DNA of 64,000 bases, taken from the NCBI RefSeq assembly GCF_035830635.1, contig NZ_JAYMFI010000030.1, positions 3,434-67,433 of the forward strand, read 5' to 3'. This stretch comes from Adlercreutzia shanghongiae (GTDB lineage: Bacteria; Actinomycetota; Coriobacteriia; Coriobacteriales; Eggerthellaceae). The first letter of the stretch is position 1, and each line of letters begins with the position of its first letter. The position numbers and the translations under genes are program-made. The notes under the pieces were generated by a model, which was not told the origin of the DNA, ran no database searches, and saw only the letters and a list, made by a program, of their open reading frames with translations. This document shows, piece by piece, positions 22,790 through 31,019 of the stretch.

Positions 22790-24469
22790 CTACACCAGGT
22801 CTCCTCGGATTTCGAAGAGGGTGTGGGCCAGGCGGGCGAAGGCCTGCTCGCCCTCGGCGCAGTCGGGGGCGCTTGTCATGATGACCATGAGGTAGTCCCG
22901 CCCGTTGATGGTGACGATTCCGGAGTCGCACACGGCGTCGTCTTCCTGGCCGTCGATCCAGCCGGCTTTGTTGCGCACGGTGATATTGGTGCCGATGGAG
23001 GCCACGGTCTTGTCGGCCTCGGCGTCGGCTGCGGCGGTCTCCGTCTCACCCTCGGCAGCTGTGGCGGATTCCGTCTCACCCTCGCTGCCCCCTTCGGCGG
23101 CCTCTTCGCTCTCGGTACCTTCGTCACCCTGCTCCTCTTCCACGCCCTCTTCGCCACCTGAGCCTTCTTCGGGCAGGTAGTCGGTGTGCCCGGCGCTCGT
23201 GGTGCCCAGAGCGCCGTTACGCAAAAACGATACCTCGGTTTTGGCGAAGGTGTCGGAGAGCCACTGGGCCGCCGATGTGTCTGCCGTGGTAAGGTACTCG
23301 TAGATCTTCAGCCACATGAGGGCCGACTGGCGCGCCGTGTAGGTGGGGAAGTAGGTGTCGTTTACCAGCGACGTGTCGACGCCGGCCTCGGCCAGCCAGG
23401 CCTCCATGCCCTCGGTGCCATAGGTGCGGCGCAGTTTGCCGTAGGAGGAGTTGTCCGACCACACGATGGTGTTCTCCACCTGGGTCAGCCGCGACGAGCG
23501 CGCGTTGTTGATGTCGTTGGGGAACTCCTTGTTCACCACGTAGGCGCAGTAAGGGCCCTTGAAGGAGCTGGCTCCGTAAATAGGCGAATCCAGGTTGCCG
23601 GCGATGCCGCGCCCGGTGCCCAGGTCCAAAAGCAGGTAGCTTGCCTCGTAGCCGTTGTTGTCGTAGTAGGAAAGCGCGTTGTTGAGGCTCACGAGCGAGC
23701 GATCGGAAAGCACGGGCGCTGAGGGCTGCTCGCCGTTCTCGTCCGCGGTGTTGTCGAGGGCGAAGGCGAAGGGGGCCTTCTGCCCGGCCAAGTTCGTAAG
23801 ATCGTCGCGGGTAGGGGCGTGCGCCGGCAGCTTCGCGAGCTCCGGCTCGACCGGCTGGGCGAGACTCACCTGGGAGGCGATGTTCTGGGCAATATTCGAG
23901 GCGTTCCCGCCTATGGCGTTGGCTCCGGCCACGCCGACGTGCTTGCTGCCGTCTTTGGCGGAAGCGGCGGCGAAGGGGCCGATGTGGAACAGCGCCATGG
24001 CGAAGACCACGACGAGAAAGACGACGATGACGCCCATGGCCATGCGGGCAATGTTGAACTGCCCGAGCGCTATGCCCTGGGGCGCAAGGGTGTGCATCTT
24101 GGGTGAGAAGGCGTCGACCGCGTGGTTGGCGCGTCCGGAGCGCCCCGCGCCGCTGCGCCCTTGGTTGCTCGAACTGCGCGGGCGTCGCCCGCCGCGATCG
24201 TCGAAATCGTTGCGGCGGCCTTCGACGCGCGAAGAGCGGCCGGTGCCGGAGTGGCGACGGTCGGGCGCGGGCTCGCGACGGCGGTCGCGGCTTGAGGGGT
24301 ATTCGTCGCGCAAGGGATTGTGGCGGGTGCCAGAAGAGCGCGAGTTCGAGCGGGAGGCGGAGCGCGAGCTGGCGGCGGAGCGTCCAGCGAAGCGGCCCGT
24401 GGAAAGCGAAAGCCCGCCTTGCGGGCGTCTCGGTTCGTCGTCGTAGGGGCTGCGGTCGGGTCGGGCCAT
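22790..24469 (-). CDS. Membrane-anchored class A beta-lactamase/PBP-like serine hydrolase
   Basis: 559 residues. A very Arg/Ser-rich cytoplasmic N-terminus (1-140), one membrane helix (about 142-165), and an extracellular serine-hydrolase domain follow. Catalytic motifs are visible: SxxK as SSFK (301-304), SDN (338-340) and KAG (501-503) in place of KTG. A highly acidic Glu/Gly/Ser/Thr insert of about 55 residues (433-488) separates the last two motifs. The family includes beta-lactamases and peptidoglycan-active proteins; resistance function is not implied. The ATG at 24469 has AAAGGA 5-6 bases upstream. Divergent from the SRP RNA gene. Confidence 0.8.
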   Translation of the reverse strand: MARPDRSPYDDEPRRPQGGLSLSTGRFAGRSAASSRSASRSNSRSSGTRHNPLRDEYPSSRDRRREPAPDRRHSGTGRSSRVEGRRNDFDDRGGRRPRSSSNQGRSGAGRSGRANHAVDAFSPKMHTLAPQGIALGQFNIARMAMGVIVVFLVVVFAMALFHIGPFAAASAKDGSKHVGVAGANAIGGNASNIAQNIASQVSLAQPVEPELAKLPAHAPTRDDLTNLAGQKAPFAFALDNTADENGEQPSAPVLSDRSLVSLNNALSYYDNNGYEASYLLLDLGTGRGIAGNLDSPIYGASSFKGPYCAYVVNKEFPNDINNARSSRLTQVENTIVWSDNSSYGKLRRTYGTEGMEAWLAEAGVDTSLVNDTYFPTYTARQSALMWLKIYEYLTTADTSAAQWLSDTFAKTEVSFLRNGALGTTSAGHTDYLPEEGSGGEEGVEEEQGDEGTESEEAAEGGSEGETESATAAEGETETAAADAEADKTVASIGTNITVRNKAGWIDGQEDDAVCDSGIVTINGRDYLMVIMTSAPDCAEGEQAFARLAHTLFEIRGDLV

Positions 24470-24676
24470 GGGGTTCCTTTGGTGCTGGTATGCTCGAACT
24501 GCGGTTAAAGGTAACTCAAATGGTACCAATTCCCAGGGGCTTTGCGAAGACCTTACGAAGACCTTAACACGAATCCCGTAGAGAAAACGCCCGCGGGCGG
24601 TTGCGAATCCCGCCATGCCCTGTGGACTTTTGGTTACCGCGCCCCCTCGCAAGTCGCGTGGGGACACGGTTTCCCC

Positions 24677-24682
24677 TATACT
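24677..24682 (+). promoter_or_regulatory. Probable -10 box of the SRP RNA gene
   Basis: TATACT lies 16 bases before the first paired base of the SRP RNA; no good -35 is obvious. Confidence 0.45.
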
Positions 24683-24698
24683 TATGCCTCACGAGTTC

Positions 24699-24806
24699 GA
24701 GTGCCTCGAATGGGTATGGGCGGCGCCAAGTTCCGAACCTGGTCAGGTCCGGGAGGAAGCAGCCATAAGGGACCGCTGACGAGCGCCCATACCTATTCGG
24801 GGCACT
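24699..24806 (+). ncRNA. ffs: Signal recognition particle RNA (small bacterial type)
   Basis: About 105 nucleotides form one long hairpin. 24701-24722 (GTGCCTCGAATGGGTATG...) pairs with 24784-24805, allowing G-U pairs. The apical part contains the conserved Ffh-binding core GGTCAGGTCCGGGAGG and AAGCAGCC. A TTTT run at the 3' end acts as terminator. The RNA works with Ffh and FtsY in co-translational membrane targeting. Exact ends are estimated from pairing. Confidence 0.92.
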
Positions 24807-24836
24807 TTTCGTATCGCGATTTCGAAAGGCTCCCTC

Positions 24837-25637
24837 ATGGGTATCATCGACTTTTTCGTCAATCTGTTGAAAGACCCGCGCGGCTTCATCGCGGGCTGGA
24901 TTATCGCGCTTGGCCCGGTGTGGGTGTACACGCCGCTGTTTCTCATCGTGTTCGTGGAAACGGGCCTGGTGTTCTTCCCGTTTCTGCCCGGCGATTCGCT
25001 GCTGTTCGCGGCCGGCGTGTTCTCCGCCGAGGGCGGCGGCCTGAACCTGTGGGCGACGCTCATCGTGTTCTGGTGCGCTGCCATTTTGGGCAACACCTCG
25101 AACTACTGGATCGCGCGTCTGTTCGGCAGCCGCATCATCGACTCGGGCAAGGTGCGTGCGCTCACTCCCGAGCGCATGGCCAAGCTCGACCACTTCTTCG
25201 AGCGCTACGGCGGGCTTACCATTATCATCACGCGCTTCATGCCGTTCTTCCGCACCTTCGCACCCTTCATCGCGGGCACGGGCCATATGAACTTCGGGAA
25301 GTTCACGCTGTTCAACGCCATCGGCGGCGTTGCCTGGGTGAGCCTGTTTGTGCTGGTGGGCTACTTCTTCGGCGGCGTGCCCTTCGTGCAGGAGCACTTC
25401 GAGATTATTGTGCTCGGCATTGTGGCGGTGTCTGTGGCGCCGGCGTTCATCGGCGCCATCAAGGCGGTCACGACCTCGCGCCGGGCCAAGAAGGGTGATC
25501 CGGTCGCCCAGGCCGAGGAGCGCGTGAACGAGGCCGAATACGAGCGCGAGCTCACTGAGGAGAAGGTGATGCGCGCCGAGGCCGAGGCCAAGGCGGAGGC
25601 GCGCCGGCGCGTAGCCGACGAGAGCAAGGAGCGCTAG
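24837..25637 (+). CDS. DedA-family membrane protein
   Basis: 266 residues. The hydrophobic DedA/SNARE-associated core includes FVETGLVFFPFLPGDSLLF, GNTSNYWIARLFG and ITRFMPFFRTFAPFIAGTG, the family signature with its conserved arginines. DedA proteins recycle undecaprenyl phosphate or other lipid carriers across the inner membrane and need the proton-motive force. A charged, helical C-terminal tail (about 215-266, Glu/Ala/Arg-rich) is longer than in the Escherichia proteins. GAAAGG lies 7 bases before the ATG. It directly precedes dnaX (3-base gap) and is probably co-transcribed with it. Confidence 0.92.
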   Translation: MGIIDFFVNLLKDPRGFIAGWIIALGPVWVYTPLFLIVFVETGLVFFPFLPGDSLLFAAGVFSAEGGGLNLWATLIVFWCAAILGNTSNYWIARLFGSRIIDSGKVRALTPERMAKLDHFFERYGGLTIIITRFMPFFRTFAPFIAGTGHMNFGKFTLFNAIGGVAWVSLFVLVGYFFGGVPFVQEHFEIIVLGIVAVSVAPAFIGAIKAVTTSRRAKKGDPVAQAEERVNEAEYERELTEEKVMRAEAEAKAEARRRVADESKER

Positions 25638-25640
25638 TCC

Positions 25641-28166
25641 ATGGCCGAGGCCCTCTACCGCAAGTACCGCCCGCAGATCTTCGAGGATGTCGTCGGGCAG
25701 GAGCATATCGAGCGCACGCTGAAAAACGCCATCGCCCAGGACAAGGTGAGTCACGCCTACCTGTTCACGGGCCCGCGCGGCACGGGCAAGACCACCACGG
25801 CCCGTCTGCTCGCAAAGGCGCTTTTGTGCGAGAACGGCCCTACGGCCGAGCCTGACGGCACCTGCGAAGACTGCGAGATGATTGCCGCCGGCGAGCATCC
25901 CGATGTGTACGAGCTGGACGCCGCCTCGCGCACCGGCGTGGAAAACGTCCGCGAGGAAATCATCGGCCGCGTCCAGTTCGCGCCCACCCGTGGGCGCTAC
26001 AAGGTGTACATCATCGACGAGGTGCATATGCTTTCCACGGCCGCCTTCAACGCGTTGCTGAAGACGCTGGAAGAGCCGCCGAGCCATGTGGTGTTCATTC
26101 TGGCCACCACCGATCCCCAGAAGGTGCCCGAGACCATCCACTCGCGTTGCCAGCGCTTCGATTTTCGTCGCATCTCCACCGAGGCCATGGTGTCGCGTCT
26201 GGGCGCCATCTGCGTGGAAGAGGGCGTGGAATTCGAGGGCGACGCGCTTGACCTTATCGCGCACAGGGCCGAGGGCGGCATGCGCAACGCGCTCACGTCG
26301 CTCGAGCAGCTGATCGCCTTCGGCGACGGCGCGGTTACCATGGAAGTGGCCGAGCGCATGCTGGGCGCGGTGGATTCGACCGACTTGGCCGATATCGTGC
26401 GGGCCGTGGGCGCGCGCGATGCGGCGGCGTGCTTCCGCTGGGTGGCCGAGTACGTGGAAACCGGTGCCGATATGGCCCAGTTCGTGGGGAACTTGGCCGA
26501 GCATATGCGCAACATGTACGTCATGGCCGTAGCTGGTCCCGATGTGGTGCTCGACGTGTCCGAGGCGACGCGGCGCGAGCTGGCTGAGGAGCTGCCGCTG
26601 TTTGGCGCCGATCGCTTGTCCCGTCTGCTTGGGGTGCTGGGCGATGTGGCCGGCGAGTTGAAGACTTCCACCAATCCGCGGCTGTCCTTCGAGATCGCCC
26701 TGACCCGCATGGTACGGCCCGATGCCGATCTTACCCTGGCCGCCCTGGCTGAGCGGGTGGAAACCCTGGAGCGCCGGCTGGCCGGCGCTGCCGTGGTTGC
26801 CCCGACGGCGAGCGCGCCGACGCCCGCGCCGGCGGCGACAGCTGCGACGGTTGCGCCCGCGGCGACGCCCACGACGGCGGTGCCGGCAGCGACAGCGCCT
26901 GCTGGGACCGCGGACGCTGCGCCGATGGCGGGAGCCGCTCCGGAGAAGGGCGGACTGAAGCCCGCCGCTACGGGAGGGGCCCCTACGGAAGAGGGTGCTG
27001 CGAATGGGGTTGCTACGGATGGGGCCGCCGCGACAGCTTTGGGCTCAAACCACGTAAGGGACGACTTCAGTCGCCCCGCCATCCCGGGCGCCGCAACGCC
27101 TTCGGCAAACACCGCGCCCGCAACGATGGCCGCAGCTGCGCCGCAGCCCGCAGCTGCGCCGCAGCCCGCAGCGGCATCCGCGCTCGCATCCGTCCCCGCA
27201 TCGCAACCCGCCTCTGCGGCGGCGCCCCAAGCGCAACCCGTACAGCCTGCCGCTGCGCCGGTCGGTTCGCTTTCTGCCGAGATGGTCGCGACGCTTTCCA
27301 ATTTGGCCTCGCTGCAGCGCTTGTGGGCGGGCGTGCTGGCCTCTCTTAAGAAGTCGAAGGCGGCCTACGGCGTGCTGTTCATGAATACCAAGGCGGTGTT
27401 CGATGGGGCGACGGGCACCCTGCTCGTCGAGTTCCCCGCCGAGAACGACTTCGCTTTCCGCGCCGTGCAAAAGGCAGAGGTCCAGGCCGAGCTGGCCGCA
27501 GCTCTGCGCCAGGAGGCCCACGGCGATATTCCCTTCGAGCTGCGCAAAGCCGGCTCGACGGCGTCAGCTGCCGTTGCGGCGGCACCCGCTGTCGTGGCAG
27601 CCGCTGCGCCAGTGACGGCGCAGCCGATTCAACAGCCGCAGTCCCAACCCGTCGCGCAGCCGCAGCCGGCTCCGCAGCCTGTGGTCTCTTCCGAGCCCGC
27701 GGCATCGTCGGTGGCGCCCCGGCCCCAGCCCCAGCCCCAGGCTGTCGCGTCCTCCGCAGCGCCCGACGACGATCGGCCTCCTTACGACGACTACGTTCCC
27801 TACGATGATGTCGACATCCCCTTCGAGGACCCCTTCGCCTCGCGTGCGCCTCAGCGGCCCCAGGCCGCCTCTGCCCCCGTAGCGCCCGAGGAAGTGCCGC
27901 CCTGGGAGGCGGCACCCACGGTAGCGCCTGCGACCTCTGCATCTGCGCAGCCCGCGCCTGCAGCTTCCAACGCGGCGCCTTCCGCAGTCTCGCCAGCCGC
28001 CCCCGAGCCTTCCGTCGCTCCTCAAACGAATACGAGCGCTGCCGGCTTGCCCCCCGAGCCCGATGCGGTGTCCGGCCCTTCGCCGAATCCGGTGGAGGAG
28101 CCCGACTTGGCCGCCTCGCTCGCCTTCGGATTCGGCGATGGCGTCAGCTTCGAGGAAGTCGTCTAG
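25641..28166 (+). CDS. dnaX: DNA polymerase III gamma/tau subunit
   Basis: 841 residues. The clamp-loader AAA+ domain is at the N-terminus: MAEALYRKYRPQIFEDVVGQ, Walker A GPRGTGKTTTA, a zinc-binding cysteine group ending CEDCEM, and DEVHML. Domain III follows to about residue 365. A tau-like domain (about 540-640, LQRLWAGVLASLKKSKAAYG) is embedded between two long Ala/Pro/Gln-rich linkers (about 385-535 and 640-830). This makes it longer than most bacterial DnaX proteins. It loads the sliding clamp during replication. It sits in the conserved dnaX-ybaB-recR cluster. Confidence 0.96.
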   Translation: MAEALYRKYRPQIFEDVVGQEHIERTLKNAIAQDKVSHAYLFTGPRGTGKTTTARLLAKALLCENGPTAEPDGTCEDCEMIAAGEHPDVYELDAASRTGVENVREEIIGRVQFAPTRGRYKVYIIDEVHMLSTAAFNALLKTLEEPPSHVVFILATTDPQKVPETIHSRCQRFDFRRISTEAMVSRLGAICVEEGVEFEGDALDLIAHRAEGGMRNALTSLEQLIAFGDGAVTMEVAERMLGAVDSTDLADIVRAVGARDAAACFRWVAEYVETGADMAQFVGNLAEHMRNMYVMAVAGPDVVLDVSEATRRELAEELPLFGADRLSRLLGVLGDVAGELKTSTNPRLSFEIALTRMVRPDADLTLAALAERVETLERRLAGAAVVAPTASAPTPAPAATAATVAPAATPTTAVPAATAPAGTADAAPMAGAAPEKGGLKPAATGGAPTEEGAANGVATDGAAATALGSNHVRDDFSRPAIPGAATPSANTAPATMAAAAPQPAAAPQPAAASALASVPASQPASAAAPQAQPVQPAAAPVGSLSAEMVATLSNLASLQRLWAGVLASLKKSKAAYGVLFMNTKAVFDGATGTLLVEFPAENDFAFRAVQKAEVQAELAAALRQEAHGDIPFELRKAGSTASAAVAAAPAVVAAAAPVTAQPIQQPQSQPVAQPQPAPQPVVSSEPAASSVAPRPQPQPQAVASSAAPDDDRPPYDDYVPYDDVDIPFEDPFASRAPQRPQAASAPVAPEEVPPWEAAPTVAPATSASAQPAPAASNAAPSAVSPAAPEPSVAPQTNTSAAGLPPEPDAVSGPSPNPVEEPDLAASLAFGFGDGVSFEEVV

Positions 28167-28221
28167 GCGTCTTGCCCTAGAATACGTTAGCAGCCCCTAA
28201 AGACCATTTAAGGAGTTTCCC

Positions 28222-28530
28222 ATGGACATGAAGAAAATGATGAAGCAGGCCCAGAAGATGCAGCGCGATGCCGCTGCGGCTCAGCAAGAGATTGCCGCCA
28301 TGACCTTCGAGGCCTCTGCCGGCGGCGGTATGGTGAAGGCTACGGCTACGGGCGAAATGGCCATCACCGACATCGTCATCGACCCGGCCGCGGTGGACCC
28401 CGAGGACGTGGATATGCTTCAGGACATGGTCGTGGCCGCCGTGAACGAGGCGCTGCGCTCTGCCAGCGAGGCTGCCAACGCCCGCATGAACGCCGTCATG
28501 GGCGGCATGAAGATTCCGGGCCTGATGTAG
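28222..28530 (+). CDS. ybaB: YbaB/EbfC nucleoid-associated protein
   Basis: 102 residues, the usual length. MDMKKMMKQAQKMQRD and the central GGGMVKATATGEMAITDIVIDP are typical of the YbaB/EbfC DNA-binding family. It is a dimeric, tweezer-shaped protein placed between dnaX and recR in most bacteria and thought to act with RecR in DNA repair or nucleoid organisation. AAGGAG lies before the ATG. Confidence 0.95.
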   Translation: MDMKKMMKQAQKMQRDAAAAQQEIAAMTFEASAGGGMVKATATGEMAITDIVIDPAAVDPEDVDMLQDMVVAAVNEALRSASEAANARMNAVMGGMKIPGLM

Positions 28531-28563
28531 GCCGCGGACTTCGTAGCGAAGCGAGCGATACCT

Positions 28564-29160
28564 GTGCAAGCGGCACCTTCCATCCAGAAGCTGCTCGACG
28601 AGCTCGAGCGCTTGCCGGGCGTGGGGCCGAAATCGGCCCAGCGCATGGCCTACTGGATTCTGAACACCGATACGGCCGAGGCCCTGCGCCTGGCCGATGC
28701 CATCCGCGAGGTGAAGGCGGGCGTGCGTTTCTGCGCCCGCTGCTTCAACTACGCCGAGGGCGAACTGTGCGAGATATGCGCGAGCCCCAAGCGCGATGGC
28801 TCGGTCATCTGCGTGGTGAGCGAGCCGCGCGACATTCCGCCCATCGAGCGCACGGCCGTCTTCAACGGCGTCTATCACGTGCTCGGGGGCGTGCTTGCGC
28901 CCATGGAGGGCGTGGGGCCGGGCGATTTGCGCATCGCCGAGCTTATGGTGCGCCTTGGCCGCGAAGATGTGACCGAGGTGGTGCTCGCCATGAATCCCAA
29001 CATAGAAGGGGAGACCACGGCGGCGTACCTGGCGCGCCTCATCAAGCCCTTGGGCGTGAAGGTGACGCGTCCTGCCAGCGGCCTGCCCGTCGGCGGCGAC
29101 CTTGAGTTCGCCGACGAGGTGACCTTGGGCCGCGCCCTGGAAGGTCGCCTGCCGCTGTAA
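28564..29160 (+). CDS. recR: Recombination mediator RecR
   Basis: 198 residues with a GTG start. A helix-hairpin-helix segment (LERLPGVGPKSAQRMA) is followed by a C4 zinc finger (CARC...CEIC) and a Toprim domain (VVSEPRDIPPIERT...) with a C-terminal Walker B-like region. RecR forms rings and, with RecO (and RecF), loads RecA on single-stranded DNA. It follows ybaB by 33 bases, the standard order. No strong ribosome site is visible before the GTG, so coupling to ybaB is likely. Confidence 0.95.
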   Translation: MQAAPSIQKLLDELERLPGVGPKSAQRMAYWILNTDTAEALRLADAIREVKAGVRFCARCFNYAEGELCEICASPKRDGSVICVVSEPRDIPPIERTAVFNGVYHVLGGVLAPMEGVGPGDLRIAELMVRLGREDVTEVVLAMNPNIEGETTAAYLARLIKPLGVKVTRPASGLPVGGDLEFADEVTLGRALEGRLPL

Positions 29161-29222
29161 GGCAATAAAGTCGTTACCCGAAGCTCCCTTATTCTGCTGA
29201 TTGCATTAAGTTGTACTGCGTC

Positions 29223-29362
29223 TGGCAAAAAATTTCGTTTTGAGGCGCAGTCATTCTAAAAAAGAGCGATTTTGCTTGCTGAAACTAGCGATAATCGCAT
29301 TTTTCGGGCAATATGAGCAGAATGAAGCGAATTTGTGCGCCTCCAAACGCACTTTTTTGCCA
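29223..29362. repeat. Imperfect 26-bp inverted repeat around 88 bases (intergenic element)
   Basis: 29223-29248 and 29337-29362 are inverted copies matching at 23 of 26 positions (TGGCAAAAAA...GAGGCGC). The 88-base interior is AT-rich relative to its surroundings (29249-29336). It includes AAAAAAGAGCGATTTTGC, also seen with one change near 59163. It fits a small non-autonomous element or a regulatory repeat. No gene is seen in 29161-29459. Confidence 0.6.
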
Positions 29363-29395
29363 CCAGCAGGGAATAAAGCGTTCTTACCATGAATG

Positions 29396-29430
29396 AAAGG
29401 CCGCTTTCGGGCATTCCGAAAGCGGCCTTT
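29396..29430. terminator. Strong hairpin between convergent recR and the NrdD-tail-like gene
   Basis: Perfect 15-bp stem, AAAGGCCGCTTTCGG (29396-29410) with 29416-29430 and a 5-base loop. The stem itself ends in CCTTT. It lies 29 bases beyond the minus-strand stop and could serve both directions. Confidence 0.75.
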
Positions 29431-29459
29431 GCTTTGCCGTGCGGCGGTTCAGCTGCGAG

Positions 29460-29780
29460 CTACTTGATGCAGCAGGAAGGCACCTCGTGCTTGACGCGGT
29501 CGTGCTCTTCGGCACGCTTGGCGTCGTTGAAGCGATCCAGCGTGCCCACCAGATAGCCAGTGATGCGACGAATGCGGTCGAACTTCACCGGGGCCAGGCC
29601 GTAATGGATGCCCACGTCCTCGCCGTCCACATCCAGGGTGAGGGACTCCAGCTGGCCATGGGGGTACTTATCGTGGGCGCGCTTGATGTAGGCCTTGATC
29701 TCACCCTCGGACACCGGGGCGTCGTCGGCTTTGGCATAGTTCACGGCCACCTTCACGCCGTCAATCGTCTTGTTCTCCAT
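29460..29780 (-). CDS. Small protein resembling the C-terminal region of anaerobic ribonucleotide reductase
   Basis: 106 residues. The second half (FDRIRRITGYLVGTLDRF, KRAEEHDRVKHE, CC near the end) resembles the tail region of class III ribonucleotide reductases (NrdD), where similar R-x-x-GYL and K-x-EL-x-DRV-x-H words occur. It has no glycyl-radical motif and cannot be a reductase alone. The N-terminus (about 1-65) is not recognised. GGAG lies before the ATG. It is monocistronic with a strong terminator. It may be an accessory or regulatory partner of NrdD; this is inference. Confidence 0.6.
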   Translation of the reverse strand: MENKTIDGVKVAVNYAKADDAPVSEGEIKAYIKRAHDKYPHGQLESLTLDVDGEDVGIHYGLAPVKFDRIRRITGYLVGTLDRFNDAKRAEEHDRVKHEVPSCCIK

Positions 29781-30085
29781 GGCGAGCTCCTTTTCCGCAT
29801 TCGAGCTACCGCATGAGGGAAGCAGTAGCCGTATCGATTACCATATCTAGTTAGCGATTTGGAATACTAACACAAGATATTGACCGTTGCGCCCATGTTT
29901 CCAAGATGTATGAAAAAACGCGCGAGTGGCATGGGAGCTCTGCGGGAAATGAGTCCAGAGAATGACAAAGGGCCCTGTCCCCTCCAAAAACAGAGCCCTC
30001 ATCGTTCGAAGCTTGTGGGCTTCGGCGTAAATCGCAGAACATTATAGCAACCCTCACAGAAAATGCAAAACGTCGCCGAAATCTG
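29781..30085. other. Intergenic region with a minus-strand terminator
   Basis: It holds the upstream region of the NrdD-tail-like gene and the end of the 30086-30871 transcript. Read on the minus strand, 29999-29969 forms GGGCTCTGT/ACAGGGCCC (one mismatch extends it) followed by TTTGTCATT, a probable intrinsic terminator. No gene is convincing here. Confidence 0.6.
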
Positions 30086-30871
30086 TTACTTTTGCCCGTG
30101 CCCTCTGGTCTTCATGCACTTGGCGCCGAAGGCGCAGATGTCGGTGGCGCCGAAGCCGATGAGCAGCATGGCGAAGCCGCCCTTTATCACCTGGGCCGAG
30201 GTAGCGCCGGTGCTGGAGAACCCGGCCGAGCCGTTCATCTGATAGCTATCGAACATCGAGCCGGCCGCATCGGGCGTATAGTAGGCGAGCATGCACAGTC
30301 CGAAGACCATAATGATGGCGCCGACGACCATGCCGCAGATAGAGAAGATCTGCGCGGGATCGAGGGGCTTGCGCACATTCCGCACGGCTGCGGCCGTGGC
30401 GGCAGCGTGGGGCGAGGCCGTGGCGGTGACGCGGGGCGCGACGGCCTGCTGCGGCGCGCCGTAGGTCGCCTGGTAGGCGGCCTGGTGGGCAGCAGCTTGG
30501 GGGGCCGGTTGCTGGGGCGCGGGGGCGCCAGGCTGGCTGGGGTAGGCCGTGCTTACGGCGTGCTGCTCCAGGGCGCGGCCATCGGCGGCGTAGCCCGCGG
30601 CCGATGCGGTCGGCGCCGGGGCTGCTGCCCCTGCAGGGGCAGCGCCCTCCAGAGGCACGGGGTTGTTGGTGACGGCCGGCTCGTTCGGGTTCAACGCCTG
30701 GGATTGCAGCACCTCGCCGAGCATTTCGCTGTCATCTCCCGCCGAGGCGGTCTCGATATCGCCGGCGGTGCGGGCCGGCTCGCCAAAGGCGAGGGACTCG
30801 CGCTCGAGCTCGCGGCCTTCGGGCCCGTGACCGGCTTCGGTACCGGGGGTTTGGCTGGTGTTCTCAGTCAT
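30086..30871 (-). CDS. Hypothetical Ala/Pro-rich membrane protein
   Basis: 261 residues of unknown function. Residues 1-170 are disordered, rich in Ala, Pro, Gln and Glu. Two membrane helices follow (about 175-198 and 229-249), with a short loop between them containing Gly/Ser, and the protein ends in a basic tail (KCMKTRGHGQK). The layout suggests a membrane anchor with a long flexible cytoplasmic arm. AGGAG lies before the ATG. It is followed by a minus-strand terminator and preceded by the map gene on the same strand (148 bases away), so co-transcription is possible. Confidence 0.75.
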   Translation of the reverse strand: MTENTSQTPGTEAGHGPEGRELERESLAFGEPARTAGDIETASAGDDSEMLGEVLQSQALNPNEPAVTNNPVPLEGAAPAGAAAPAPTASAAGYAADGRALEQHAVSTAYPSQPGAPAPQQPAPQAAAHQAAYQATYGAPQQAVAPRVTATASPHAAATAAAVRNVRKPLDPAQIFSICGMVVGAIIMVFGLCMLAYYTPDAAGSMFDSYQMNGSAGFSSTGATSAQVIKGGFAMLLIGFGATDICAFGAKCMKTRGHGQK

Positions 30872-31019
30872 GGGAAAGCTCCTCTCAAAGAAAGGGTTCT
30901 TACGTGAATACCGCCATCATAGAGGCGGGCCGCCTCGTAATCGAAGCGGCCCGCTAAGCGTATGGGGAACGTAAAGTTGCCGCCACTGTTTCGGAAACGG
31001 TGGCACAGGAGGCGTCCCG

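Noticed and set aside
24564..26504. 646-codon open frame on the minus strand
   Set aside because: It runs antisense across DedA, the SRP RNA and dnaX, has a His/Arg-rich composition of no known family, and is explained by the GC-rich third positions of the real genes.
28567..29105. Overlapping frames across recR
   Set aside because: High-GC shadows; recR explains the sequence fully.
29851..30057. 68-codon minus-strand frame in the gap before 30086
   Set aside because: It crosses the terminator of the upstream transcript and has no ribosome site.
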